DNA from: Clostridia bacterium
Lineage (GTDB): Bacteria > Bacillota > Clostridia > Oscillospirales > CAG-382
Direction: 5' to 3'
DNA: 56,791 nucleotides
Assembly (NCBI GenBank): GCA_017381715.1
Contig: JAFOBR010000093.1
Span: forward strand, 1-56,791
Each line of letters begins with the position of its first letter. The first letter of the stretch is position 1. The notes beneath the pieces are model-generated. The model made no database searches and was not told the origin of the DNA. It saw nothing but the letters and a program-made list of their open reading frames with translations. The translations under genes and the position numbers were made by a program. Below, piece by piece: positions 7,968-16,333 of this stretch.

Positions 7968-9032
7968 ATGGCAGAATTTAAAAGAATAGGCGTACTTACT
8001 TCCGGTGGCGATGCACCCGGTATGAATGCCGCAGTTCGTGCAGTTACAAGACTTGCTTTGTATAAAGGCGTAGAAGTATACGGAATATATAACGGTTATC
8101 AGGGACTTATTGACGGCCAGATCAAACAGCTCGGCGCCCGCGATGTTTCATATATCATCAACCGTGGCGGTACCATGCTTTATACCGCGCGCTGCCCTGA
8201 ATTCAAAACTAAAGAAGGTGTAGAGAAAGCGGCAGCAAAAGCGAGAGAGTTTGGTCTCGACGGTATTGTTACCATCGGAGGTGACGGCACCTTCCGCGGC
8301 GCTGTTGACCTTACCGACGCAGGCATTCCCTGTATCGGTATTCCCGGCACCATAGACAACGATATTGCATCCACAGAAATGACCATTGGATTCGACACGG
8401 CTATGAACACCGTTGTAGATCTTGTTGATAAGCTTCGCGATACAAGCGAAAGCCATTCACGCTGTACCATCGTTGAGGTTATGGGCAGAGACGCAGGGGA
8501 TATAGCTTTGAATACCGCTATCGCTGTCGGTGCGGTAACCACTGTTATTAAAGAGATTCCCACAGATTTTGACCACGTATTTGAAAAAATGATAGAAGCC
8601 CGCAAAGCGGGAAAGCGTAATTTCATTATCATAACCGCTGAAGGAATGGGCAGAGAATACGGCGAAGAGCTTACCCAGCTTATTGAAAAGCGCACCGGTA
8701 TTGAAGCAAGATTTGCTCGTCTTGCTCACATCCAGCGCGGAGGAAGTCCCACACTTCAGGACAGAGTACTCGCTACCAAGATGGGCTGCGCCGCTGTAGA
8801 AAGCCTCGTTTCCGGTCAGATGAAAAAGGTTGTATGCCAGCGACACAATAGTATTATTACCATGGATATCCACGATGCACTTCAGGTAGATAAGCTTATG
8901 AAGGGCAAACTTTCCAAGGAAGAACAAAACAAGATACCTCCCAATATTCTGTACGATATGAAAAAGATAGTTGCAGAAAAAGAGGCATACAAGCAGTATC
9001 TGAACTATATTATCGACCATATTACACTTTAA
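7968..9032 (+). CDS. pfkA: ATP-dependent 6-phosphofructokinase
   Basis: 354 residues. GVLTSGGDAPGMNAAVRA is the nucleotide-binding start, GGDGTFRGA and PGTIDNDI hold catalytic residues, and the Gly in both motifs (rather than GGDD and PKTIDND) points to ATP rather than pyrophosphate as phosphate donor. IQRGGSPTLQDR is the fructose-6-phosphate site. It phosphorylates fructose 6-phosphate in glycolysis. It is about 30 residues longer than the classic 320-residue bacterial enzyme, all at the C-terminus. GGAGG precedes the ATG; single gene with its own promoter and terminator. Confidence 0.94.
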   Translation: MAEFKRIGVLTSGGDAPGMNAAVRAVTRLALYKGVEVYGIYNGYQGLIDGQIKQLGARDVSYIINRGGTMLYTARCPEFKTKEGVEKAAAKAREFGLDGIVTIGGDGTFRGAVDLTDAGIPCIGIPGTIDNDIASTEMTIGFDTAMNTVVDLVDKLRDTSESHSRCTIVEVMGRDAGDIALNTAIAVGAVTTVIKEIPTDFDHVFEKMIEARKAGKRNFIIITAEGMGREYGEELTQLIEKRTGIEARFARLAHIQRGGSPTLQDRVLATKMGCAAVESLVSGQMKKVVCQRHNSIITMDIHDALQVDKLMKGKLSKEEQNKIPPNILYDMKKIVAEKEAYKQYLNYIIDHITL

Positions 9033-9039
9033 TTCAAAA

Positions 9040-9069
9040 AGCCCTTGTGAAAACAAGGGCTTTATCTTT
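9040..9069. terminator. Bidirectional terminator between pfkA and alr
   Basis: AGCCCTTG (9040-9047), 6-nt loop, CAAGGGCT (9054-9061), with T-rich flank on the plus side and A-rich flank before it; it serves the convergent pfkA and alr. Confidence 0.75.
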
Positions 9070-10169
9070 TAGATATATCTTCTCGGAACACGGTTTTTGA
9101 CCGAGCACACGATTTCATAATTTATTGTGGAAGAGAGGGAAGCGAGCCGTAAAATGTCGCTGTTGTTTTCAAAAATAACAACCTCATCTCCAACGGCACA
9201 TTTGACACCGGTTACATCAACAACACACAAATCCATACAAATATTTCCGATAACGGGACAATCACATCCGTTTACACGAAGCGTCGCCTTGCCTGAAAGA
9301 ATTCGGGATAATCCGTCTGCATATCCGATAGAAACGACTGCTTTTTTTATGGTTGATTCAGGTCTGTAATTTCTTCCATAGCTTACCGTATCATTTTCGT
9401 TTATTTCGGAAACGGAAGATATTCTTGAAACCAATCGCATTGCAGGCTTGAGCATTTTATCGTATGTAGTTTCGGAAGGGGAGAGACCGTAAAGAATAAT
9501 ACCGGCTCTAACCATATCAAGCTGCATCTCGGGATAATTCAATATCGCAGCACTGTTACAGCAATGGCGGATTCCTACAGAAACATTACGATTTTCCAAT
9601 TCGGAAAGCAGCTTTGAGAAACACTCAAACTGAGATTTTGTAAATTCGCTGGAAGTATCGTCACTTTCTGCAAAATGAGTAAAAATACCTATGATACTTA
9701 TATTATCGAGAAGAGAGATCTTCTCGATCTCTTTTGCGGCATTTTCCACATCCGAAATGCGGTGGCAATACAAGCCGAGTCGGCTCATACCGGTATCGAT
9801 TTTGATATGAACGTTTATATTGCCATGCCTAGAGAGGGAGTGGGCATAATCATAGCTATCTACGGTCTGTGTAAGACTGTGCTCGATCAATGCGCTTGCG
9901 TAGCTTTCGTCGGTAATACCCAATATCAAAATATTGCCCTTAATTCCGCCTTCGCGCAAAGCGATGGCTTCCTCAATACAAGCAACGGCGAATTCGGTAG
10001 CACCGTTTTCTTCAAGCATACGGCACACCTCAACAGAGCCGTGACCATAAGCATCTGCTTTTACAACAGAAAGAAGCTTTGTGTCGGAATTAAGCTTTGA
10101 TTTTATATAATTGTAGTTATTCAGGACAGCGTTCAGGTCGATAACCGCCTCAACTCTTCTTTTGATCAA
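9069..10169 (-). CDS. alr: Alanine racemase
   Basis: 366 residues. VVKADAYGHG carries the Lys that binds pyridoxal phosphate; VSYGRNYRP and IGYADGLSR are the C-terminal-domain motifs with the second catalytic Tyr; it ends VKNRVPRRYI as usual. It converts L-alanine to D-alanine for peptidoglycan. The start overlaps the end of the upstream lipoprotein gene by 4 bp, and nnrD lies before that, so nnrD-lipoprotein-alr reads as one operon. Confidence 0.93.
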   Translation of the reverse strand: MIKRRVEAVIDLNAVLNNYNYIKSKLNSDTKLLSVVKADAYGHGSVEVCRMLEENGATEFAVACIEEAIALREGGIKGNILILGITDESYASALIEHSLTQTVDSYDYAHSLSRHGNINVHIKIDTGMSRLGLYCHRISDVENAAKEIEKISLLDNISIIGIFTHFAESDDTSSEFTKSQFECFSKLLSELENRNVSVGIRHCCNSAAILNYPEMQLDMVRAGIILYGLSPSETTYDKMLKPAMRLVSRISSVSEINENDTVSYGRNYRPESTIKKAVVSIGYADGLSRILSGKATLRVNGCDCPVIGNICMDLCVVDVTGVKCAVGDEVVIFENNSDILRLASLSSTINYEIVCSVKNRVPRRYI

Positions 10170-10645
10170 TTTAATTCCTCCGTGGTAATTACCGTGTATT
10201 CAAAACTTCCGTTTTCTGTTTCCGCAACAAGTTTATCCACTTTTTCGGTCACCGGATTATAATACACCAAAAAACGAAAACTGTCAATAAGCAAAGCGTA
10301 TGCACCATCATCGTTTTTAACAGCTGTATCAAAATTTTCTCTGTATCCGCGAAACAATAAATAAAATAAATTAAGCTGAGGAAAAGAACGTGGATCTGTG
10401 ATGATCGAAAACTCTTTAAAGTTCACATTACAGTCATTATCCGAAAAGTACAATACCATCCCGAGAAAATCACCGCTTAATACCGTAAATCTGTTGTTTT
10501 CCGAATCATATTCATATTTAATATTCATTGTTTCGAAAACAACGGTATCAACAAAAAAGCCTTTAATACTATCTTCCGTGCTTACGTTGCAAGAAGAAAT
10601 CAACATAACGGTTAAACACAGATATATACAAAATATTCTTTTCAT
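10166..10645 (-). CDS. Lipoprotein between nnrD and alr, position of Bacillus YdcC
   Basis: 159 residues. MKRIFCIYLCLTVMLISSC is a lipoprotein signal peptide with lipobox ISSC. The rest is alternating beta strands (NNRFTVLSGDFLGMVLYFS ... FRFLVYYNPVTEKVDKLVAE), compatible with the LolA/YdcC-like fold, but that is inference from gene order (acpS-ydcC-alr in Bacillus) and strand pattern. The start at 10645 follows GGCG at 6 nt; a second ATG two codons earlier is possible. The longer open frame up to 10828 overlaps nnrD and is not credible. Confidence 0.65.
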   Translation of the reverse strand: MKRIFCIYLCLTVMLISSCNVSTEDSIKGFFVDTVVFETMNIKYEYDSENNRFTVLSGDFLGMVLYFSDNDCNVNFKEFSIITDPRSFPQLNLFYLLFRGYRENFDTAVKNDDGAYALLIDSFRFLVYYNPVTEKVDKLVAETENGSFEYTVITTEELN

Positions 10646-10682
10646 CAGCATCGCCTTATCAAAATAAATTGAAAGACAAATA

Positions 10683-11477
10683 TCACCCCAGTAATTTTCC
10701 GATAACCTTCGGCAGATCGGAAGGTAAAACTCCGGAACAGCCGTATTCCTGCGATAATAAATCTCCCGCTTTGCCATGAGCATATACACCGATAACAGCC
10801 GCAGCATGGGTGTCATAACCTTGTGCAAGCAATGAACCTATCACTCCGGCGAGTACATCTCCGCTTCCGCCCTTTGCCAATGCGGAATTACCGGTGGTAT
10901 TCACAACGGTTTCACTGTTGGGCGTTGCGATAACAGTATTATGACCTTTTAAAACCAGTGTACAGCCGTACTCGTTGGAGAACTCCTCCGCATATTTTAC
11001 TCTGTTCTTTTGAATAGTCGCAACGTCAATTCCCGTCAAACGTGAAAACTCCATAGGATGGGGCGTTAACACCAGCCTTGAATTTGCCTTTCTTAATATA
11101 TTAATATGCTTTGCAATAAAATTTATTCCGTCCGCATCGATTACACAAGGACAATCAATGGATTCGATGATTTGGGCAAGTTCGTTTTCGTATTCATCCG
11201 AAATTCCGCATCCTATTACAGCCGCATCCGCATTTATATTTTTGAAATCTACCGCGGGACCGTTAATTACCTCCGGCAATCTTATTCTTACCGGCAAAAT
11301 AACGTTTTCGTCTGCAAACAGCTTAACGAGCCCACAACCGCTTCTTAAAGCGCCTTCACAGCACAACAATGCGGCACCGGTATACCTTTTGCTTCCGCAC
11401 AAAAGTTTAAGCGAACCGAAAGTACCTTTATGCGAATTAACGGGACGTTCTTTTAAATACCGAGATAAAAAATCCAT
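10683..11477 (-). CDS. nnrD: ADP-dependent NAD(P)H-hydrate dehydratase
   Basis: 264 residues of the ribokinase-like CARKD family. SHKGTFGSLKLLCGSKRYTGAALL at the start binds the substrate; VLTPHPMEFSRLTG, LVLKGHNT and NSALAKGGSGDVLAGVIGSLLAQG are the phosphate-binding and catalytic motifs. It dehydrates damaged hydrated NAD(P)H. There is no fused epimerase (NnrE) half. ATG 11477 follows GGAGG; 17 further upstream codons are unsupported. Head of the nnrD-lipoprotein-alr operon. Confidence 0.9.
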   Translation of the reverse strand: MDFLSRYLKERPVNSHKGTFGSLKLLCGSKRYTGAALLCCEGALRSGCGLVKLFADENVILPVRIRLPEVINGPAVDFKNINADAAVIGCGISDEYENELAQIIESIDCPCVIDADGINFIAKHINILRKANSRLVLTPHPMEFSRLTGIDVATIQKNRVKYAEEFSNEYGCTLVLKGHNTVIATPNSETVVNTTGNSALAKGGSGDVLAGVIGSLLAQGYDTHAAAVIGVYAHGKAGDLLSQEYGCSGVLPSDLPKVIGKLLG

Positions 11478-11499
11478 AGCCTTACCTCCATTACGTATG

Positions 11500-11528
11500 A
11501 TAGTAACACTTTTAACTTTAGTTGTCAA
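11500..11528 (-). promoter_or_regulatory. Promoter of nnrD-lipoprotein-alr
   Basis: Minus-strand TTGACA (11523-11528), 17-bp spacer, TACTAT (11500-11505). Confidence 0.75.
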
Positions 11529-11564
11529 TTATTTGTATTTTTTATTAATTTTCCTCTATCTCTA

Positions 11565-11593
11565 TTGAACTTTTTACATTTTAAGGATATAAT
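11565..11593 (+). promoter_or_regulatory. Promoter of the 11624 membrane protein
   Basis: TTGAAC (11565-11570), 17-bp spacer, TATAAT (11588-11593); divergent from the nnrD promoter. Confidence 0.75.
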
Positions 11594-11623
11594 TAAGGAA
11601 GGAACTCGAAAGGAATACATACT

Positions 11624-12208
11624 ATGAAGAATTTGAACGCTTTTTTCAAGCAAAACAGTAAGCTTATAATTGATTTCTGGGTTAACCAGGTCGTATGGTC
11701 CGTTGTAGGACTTATGGTTTCCTGGCCTATGTCCATGATGCTTAATAAAGATCCCAACTATTCGTTATATATGGGACTTGCCGCTGCGTTTACAGCGGGA
11801 ATTTTCTGGTTCAGAATTTACGATATTTTAAACCAGCACGGTCTAAAATATGCCATAAGAAAAAGCAAAAGCTCAGGCGAAGGCTCACAAATTCCTTCAG
11901 ATTCCTTCGGGCTTAAAATCGGTCTGCTGTCCTATGCGCCTACAATATTGCTTATTCTTATCTTCGTTGTTTTCAGCCTTATAAATCTCGAAAACGGACA
12001 AGCTATAATGGCAGCCGTAATTTATATGGTTCCTATTCATTCAATGTATAACGCCGGATGGCTGGCTTTATCCGGATTTGATGAAATAGTGCTGGTTATA
12101 TATACTTTATTGACAATACTCCCCATACCGTTCTTCGCTTGGCTCGGATACTATCTCGGCGTACGTGACAAAGGCGTAATTGCAAGAGAAAAGGTCAACA
12201 AAGAATAA
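11624..12208 (+). CDS. Uncharacterised polytopic membrane protein
   Basis: 194 residues with about five hydrophobic helices (roughly residues 17-37, 45-65, 98-122, 127-148 and 157-180) and a short charged loop (KYAIRKSKSSGEGSQIP) between the second and third. No family recognised and no catalytic motif seen. AAAGG lies ahead of the ATG and it has its own promoter; cwlD follows after 41 bp, so read-through into cwlD-radA is possible. Confidence 0.7.
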   Translation: MKNLNAFFKQNSKLIIDFWVNQVVWSVVGLMVSWPMSMMLNKDPNYSLYMGLAAAFTAGIFWFRIYDILNQHGLKYAIRKSKSSGEGSQIPSDSFGLKIGLLSYAPTILLILIFVVFSLINLENGQAIMAAVIYMVPIHSMYNAGWLALSGFDEIVLVIYTLLTILPIPFFAWLGYYLGVRDKGVIAREKVNKE

Positions 12209-12249
12209 TTTTCCTTTACTTATCATAATGTTTTTTGGGTGATTTCATT

Positions 12250-12990
12250 ATGAACGAGTATAAAGATAAAAAAATCTCTCTGTTTATCGCAGTTTTTTTG
12301 TTTGTTGGTCTTGTTTCTTTTTTCTGTTTCGCAATGCTGTTCACAGCGGCAGGGTATAATACCTTTTCTTTTTCGGAAGCGGTAAATATGCCTGTTTCGG
12401 AAAATACCGAAAAAACTATAGTTATAGATGCAGGACACGGCGGAGAAGACCCCGGTGCGGTTATCGGAAATATTAAGGAAAAAGATATCAATTTAAACAT
12501 TTCACTGTTTTTGGGTAAGTTGTTCGAAGCAAACGGTTATAATGTAGTTTACACACGCACGGAAGATAAAATGCTGTATAAGCCCGGCGAAGAGCACCGT
12601 AAAAAGCATTTTGACCTATACAACAGAGTAGCGCTTGCTAATGAGCAACAAAACTGTATACTGTTAAGTATTCACGTGAACCGTTTTTCCTCGCCAAAAT
12701 ACAGTGGTGCACAAATTTTTTATTCTTCCAATTCTCCTGAAAGCCAAAAGCTGGCTGATCATATCCAAACAACAATAAAGGCGCTTCAGCCGAATAACAC
12801 CAGACTTTCCAAAAATAGTGGAAGCAGTATATATTTACTCGATAAATTCGAAGGAACTGCAGTTTTGGTTGAATGTGGTTTTATTTCTAACGAAGCAGAA
12901 TGCAAGAACCTGAGTAGCACAGATTACCAACGTAATTTCGCCGTTTCGGTTTACGTTGCTGTTACAGAATATTTAAACGGAGATGTTTAA
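12250..12990 (+). CDS. cwlD: N-acetylmuramoyl-L-alanine amidase, CwlD type
   Basis: 246 residues. An N-terminal membrane helix (about residues 10-35) is followed by an Amidase_3 domain: VIDAGHGGEDPGAV has the first zinc-binding His, a second zinc ligand lies in the SIHVNRF segment, and VECGFISNEAE holds the catalytic Glu. CwlD removes peptide side chains from peptidoglycan so that muramic-delta-lactam can form in the spore cortex. ATG 12250 follows GGGTGAT; the TTG 15 bp upstream overlaps that site and is rejected. It abuts radA with no gap. Confidence 0.87.
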   Translation: MNEYKDKKISLFIAVFLFVGLVSFFCFAMLFTAAGYNTFSFSEAVNMPVSENTEKTIVIDAGHGGEDPGAVIGNIKEKDINLNISLFLGKLFEANGYNVVYTRTEDKMLYKPGEEHRKKHFDLYNRVALANEQQNCILLSIHVNRFSSPKYSGAQIFYSSNSPESQKLADHIQTTIKALQPNNTRLSKNSGSSIYLLDKFEGTAVLVECGFISNEAECKNLSSTDYQRNFAVSVYVAVTEYLNGDV

Positions 12991-14367
12991 ATGAAAACCA
13001 ATTACGTATGTACATCCTGCGGGTACTATTCCTCCAAATGGTACGGAAAATGTCCCGAATGCAATGAATGGAATACTTTTGAAGAACAGGCGGTAGAAAG
13101 TACCGTAGCTTCAAAAACCACGGTAAAACGCCGCAAATCCTACGACACACCTCCGACGGCTTCAAAAGCCAAGAGAATTTCAGAGATCGGAATTTCCGCA
13201 GACCGACGTTTTATTACCGGAATCGGTGAATTTGACAGAGTTCTCGGCGGCGGCCTTGTAAAAGGCAGTGTTGTATTACTTTCCGGTGAACCGGGTATAG
13301 GTAAATCCACTTTATTACTCCAGCTTTGCCAGACTGTTGGCACAAACGGCTCCATTTTATACGTAAGCGGGGAGGAATCTCCTTCGCAGATCAAAATCAG
13401 AGCTGAAAGGGTAGGGGTAGACACCGAAAATTTAAAGGTGCTGTGTGAAACCAATATATCTTCCGTAATACCGGAAATGGTGGGTATACAACCCGATATC
13501 GTGATAATAGATTCAATACAGACGATGTATGACGAAGACGTTGCGTCTTCCCCCGGCAGCGTAACTCAGGTGAAACAAACAGCGCTCGCACTTATCAATA
13601 AAGCAAAAGAAGAAAACATATCTATAATTCTTGTTGGACACGTGAATAAAGACGGCGCTATCGCAGGTCCCAAAGTACTGGAGCATATGGTTGACGCAGT
13701 CTTGTATTTCGAAGGCGACAGACAGCACGCATACAGAATAATAAGAGCTGCCAAAAACCGTTACGGATCCACCAACGAGATTGGTGTATTTGAAATGGTT
13801 GATGACGGACTCGCAGAGGTTGAAAACCCTTCGGAAATGCTTATGTCCCAGCGTCCCGTAAACGTACCGGGCAGCTGCGCCGTTTGCGTTGTGGAAGGAA
13901 CCAGACCTATTATAACCGAAATTCAGGCGCTGGCTACTCAAACCGTGTATCCATCTCCCAGAAGATTATCCGCCGGACTGGATTATAACCGCGTAGCGTT
14001 GGTTTTGGCAGTTTTGGAAAAGCGTATCGGATTACGTTTTTCAACAACCGACGTTTATATGAATGTAGCGGGTGGTTTAAGATTGGACGATCCCTCCTGC
14101 GACGCCGCTATCGCCATGGCACTTATATCCACTCAAAAGGACATTCCCATTCCAGAAGACCTTATTGTATTCGGTGAGATAGGCTTAGCAGGCGAATGCC
14201 GTTCTGTAACCGGCGTAGAACAGCGTATAAACGAGGCAGAAAGATTGGGCTTCAAACGTATCGGTCTGCCTAAAAAATCCATTGACAAGCTTAAAAAACG
14301 CTCAAGAGAGATCGAGCTTTGTCCGATACGAAGCGTTTACGATCTTCTGAAGCTTGCAGAGAACTGA
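12991..14367 (+). CDS. radA: DNA repair protein RadA (Sms)
   Basis: 458 residues. N-terminal zinc finger CTSCGYYSSKWYGKCPEC, RecA-like core with Walker A GEPGIGKSTLLLQL, Walker B DIVIIDSIQTM, the RadA-specific KNRYGST motif, and a C-terminal Lon-protease-like domain (PSCDAAIAMALISTQKD ... GEIGLAGECRSV). It is a helicase-like branch-migration factor in recombination. It begins directly after the cwlD stop. The last 77 bp overlap the oppositely directed Cys-rich mini-gene. Confidence 0.95.
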   Translation: MKTNYVCTSCGYYSSKWYGKCPECNEWNTFEEQAVESTVASKTTVKRRKSYDTPPTASKAKRISEIGISADRRFITGIGEFDRVLGGGLVKGSVVLLSGEPGIGKSTLLLQLCQTVGTNGSILYVSGEESPSQIKIRAERVGVDTENLKVLCETNISSVIPEMVGIQPDIVIIDSIQTMYDEDVASSPGSVTQVKQTALALINKAKEENISIILVGHVNKDGAIAGPKVLEHMVDAVLYFEGDRQHAYRIIRAAKNRYGSTNEIGVFEMVDDGLAEVENPSEMLMSQRPVNVPGSCAVCVVEGTRPIITEIQALATQTVYPSPRRLSAGLDYNRVALVLAVLEKRIGLRFSTTDVYMNVAGGLRLDDPSCDAAIAMALISTQKDIPIPEDLIVFGEIGLAGECRSVTGVEQRINEAERLGFKRIGLPKKSIDKLKKRSREIELCPIRSVYDLLKLAEN

Positions 14368-14488
14368 TGACCTGTAACGGACAATTGCTTGTGCACGATA
14401 TCAGACAGCCGTCTTCCTGCACGCAGTTGTCCTTTTTACATTCACCTTCAAAATTATATTTACAATCTTCAAGACATGGAATAAACAA
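14291..14488 (-). CDS. Cysteine-rich mini-protein overlapping the radA end
   Basis: 65 residues. The first half is a dense Cys array (CLEDCKYNFEGECKKDNC then CLISCTSNC, eight Cys in about 36 residues), resembling small clostridial proteins of the form CxxDCxYxxxGxC that may bind metal. The start is TTG 14488, with a strong GAGGTG 7 nt upstream. The last 26 codons lie antisense to the 3' end of radA, lack Cys and have odd composition, so the functional part is probably the N-terminal 40 residues. Convergent with radA. Function unknown. Confidence 0.6.
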   Translation of the reverse strand: MFIPCLEDCKYNFEGECKKDNCVQEDGCLISCTSNCPLQVISSLQASEDRKRFVSDKARSLLSVF

Positions 14489-14561
14489 ATTTTATCACCT
14501 CAAAACAAATCGTTCCCAATTTGTTAATATTTTATTCATATTCAAGTTTAAAAGGAAAATA

Positions 14562-15272
14562 ATGAAATTCTGCATACCGAATTTACCGCAAAACAGGGTA
14601 AAAAAAGTTTTTGTATCTGCAATATTACCCGATAATATCAAAGAATATTTAAAAGAATTAGGTACAGAAAGCATTACTGCACCCGTTTGTACTGCGTTGA
14701 ACAGTGAACTTAAATATCATCCGGATATAGTACTTAACAATCCCACGCAAGGTGTATGGTACTGTGCAGGCGATACAAATATGAATAAATTGTTAACAAA
14801 AGGGGGAGCAGAATTTGCAGATAAATACCCGAAAGACTGTGCCTACAACTGCTTTATTATAGACGGAGTGCTGTACGGGGGAAAAAACGTAGCAAAAGAA
14901 ATAAAAAAATATGCTGAAAACCACTCGGTAATTGCTCAGGGATATACAAAATGTTCAACTGTTATACTAAGTTCCGAAAGCTTTATAACTTCGGACGTTT
15001 CGGTATATAAAGCTCTGGTAAGCCAAGGAAAAAACGTGTTGAAAGTGACAAACGACGGAATATTACTGAACGGGTATTCCTGTGGATTTATAGGGGGCTG
15101 TACAGGAGTACTGGGTAATAAAATTCTGTCGGTTACGGGAAACGCAAAACTGCTTGCTGATTACGATTTGATACATAATTTCTGTAAAAACATAGGATAC
15201 GAGATAGTTTCTTTGTCAAATTCACAACCGTACGATTACGGAGGGATATTGCCGATCTGCGAGGAAGATTAA
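14562..15272 (+). CDS. DUF6873-type GME-fold protein
   Basis: 236 residues. The MKFCIPNLPQNRV start, the repeated strand-turn pattern (VFVSAILP, CSTVILSSESFITSD, NGYSCGFIGGCTGVLGN) and the ending PYDYGGILPICEE match my recollection of DUF6873, a family assigned to the guanidine-modifying-enzyme fold. No catalytic Cys-His-Asp set can be assigned with confidence. The start is ATG 14562 with AAAGGA 5 nt upstream; the longer frame from 14319 covers the radA end and is rejected. Confidence 0.65.
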   Translation: MKFCIPNLPQNRVKKVFVSAILPDNIKEYLKELGTESITAPVCTALNSELKYHPDIVLNNPTQGVWYCAGDTNMNKLLTKGGAEFADKYPKDCAYNCFIIDGVLYGGKNVAKEIKKYAENHSVIAQGYTKCSTVILSSESFITSDVSVYKALVSQGKNVLKVTNDGILLNGYSCGFIGGCTGVLGNKILSVTGNAKLLADYDLIHNFCKNIGYEIVSLSNSQPYDYGGILPICEED

Positions 15273-15309
15273 GCAAAAGCCCTATATTTTTTGTAATTTC
15301 GCTCCCCTT

Positions 15310-15339
15310 AATTATACAAAATTTTCATTTTGTATAATT
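15310..15339. repeat. Perfect 13-bp inverted repeat between convergent genes
   Basis: AATTATACAAAAT (15310-15322), TTTC, ATTTTGTATAATT (15327-15339). It lies 38 bp after the DUF6873 gene and has no following T run, so it is a weak terminator candidate; an operator-like palindrome is the alternative. Confidence 0.5.
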
Positions 15340-15385
15340 TATAATGTTTTTAAGTATAGGTAAATATATTCCCTGTTTAAGTTAA

Positions 15386-15419
15386 AAACACCGCCGAGAG
15401 TACTTTCGGCGGTGTTTTA
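15386..15419. terminator. Terminator between convergent DUF6873 and permease genes
   Basis: ACACCGCCGA (15388-15397), 8-nt loop, TCGGCGGTGT (15406-15415), flanked by an A run on the left and T run on the right, so it can work in both directions. Confidence 0.85.
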
Positions 15420-15422
15420 CCA

Positions 15423-16265
15423 TTAAAATATAAATCCCGTTATTATACCGGAAACAACTCCGCAGACATACAAAGTGCAAGTGAGCGCAAGATTTTCCTT
15501 TAAATTTTTGTTTGTTCTGAAAAGAACTATAAGCCCAATCCCTGCGTTTACGCTTAAGCCCGACACCAACTGCCCGATTGACAGTGCGTGTTCAACGTAA
15601 AGATCAGTAAGCAAAACTGAAGCTGAGCAATTTGGCACCAGGCCCACCAAACCTGCTATAAGCTCACCCAGAACGGGTTTCGTCACTATCAGTTGAGTTA
15701 ATCGTTCTTCTCCCAAAAGTTCGATACCGACATTTATAACCGCCGTTACCGCAAACACCAGAAGTACAATCTTAAGAGTGTGCTTTATTGCGGAAACAAA
15801 AATACCATGATGTTCGCAATGACAGCTTTCATCCTTGCACATACATTCTATTGTAGCGAATTTCTTCCGTTTGTATATAAGATCTACAACAAAACCGAAC
15901 ACTGCGCCGGATATAAGCTTTATCGCAAGAATGATAAGTATTTCCCTTGCAGGCACCGATGCAGATATTAGCAAAGGCAGCATTTCATCTGAAGTAGCAA
16001 GAAAAACTGCCACAAGTGTACCTGCTGAAACGGTTCCCACTGCAAACAGCGAAGCAGCCGCACCGGAAAATCCACATTGAGGAATTATGCCGACCGCGCT
16101 TCCGAGCAAAGGACCGGCTTTGCCCGATGCTGTCATTATTTTCGTTACTTTTTCACTTGCTTTGTGTTCGATAAATTCAATCATAAGATACGTAACAAAC
16201 AATATAGGAAGTATTATCACCGTATCTTTGAGAGCGTGCACGATTGCGTGTAAAATATGCGGCAT
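15423..16265 (-). CDS. Putative manganese/arsenic-type efflux permease
   Basis: 280 residues, about eight membrane helices in two homologous halves. Each half carries a related signature (PQCGFSGAAASLFAVGTVSAG and PNCSASVLLTDLYVEHALSIG), as in the permease family annotated as arsenic efflux or putative manganese transporter. The loop between halves is rich in metal ligands (CMCKDESCHCEHHG). The direction and ion are inferred from the family only. ATG 16265 has AAGGAG at about 7 nt; the 17-codon upstream extension is rejected. It follows oadA by 68 bp. Confidence 0.72.
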   Translation of the reverse strand: MPHILHAIVHALKDTVIILPILFVTYLMIEFIEHKASEKVTKIMTASGKAGPLLGSAVGIIPQCGFSGAAASLFAVGTVSAGTLVAVFLATSDEMLPLLISASVPAREILIILAIKLISGAVFGFVVDLIYKRKKFATIECMCKDESCHCEHHGIFVSAIKHTLKIVLLVFAVTAVINVGIELLGEERLTQLIVTKPVLGELIAGLVGLVPNCSASVLLTDLYVEHALSIGQLVSGLSVNAGIGLIVLFRTNKNLKENLALTCTLYVCGVVSGIITGFIF

Positions 16266-16286
16266 TTCCTGCTCCTTGAATATAAT

Positions 16287-16326
16287 AACGTACCCCTGCC
16301 CTGCCGAATACGGCAAAGCAGGGGGA
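16287..16326. other. GC-rich hairpin between oadA and the permease gene
   Basis: CCCCTGCC near 16292 pairs with GCAGGGG near 16316-16323, enclosing an inner GCCG-AATA-CGGC stem. There is no T run in the minus direction, so termination after oadA is doubtful; it may be an attenuating or processing hairpin. Confidence 0.4.
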
Positions 16327-16333
16327 AAATGTT

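Noticed and set aside
10646..10828. 61-codon extension of the lipoprotein before alr
   Set aside because: It would put the signal peptide inside the protein and overlaps nnrD.
14319..14561. N-terminal extension of the DUF6873 frame into radA
   Set aside because: The extension overlaps radA and has no family match; ATG 14562 has a ribosome site.
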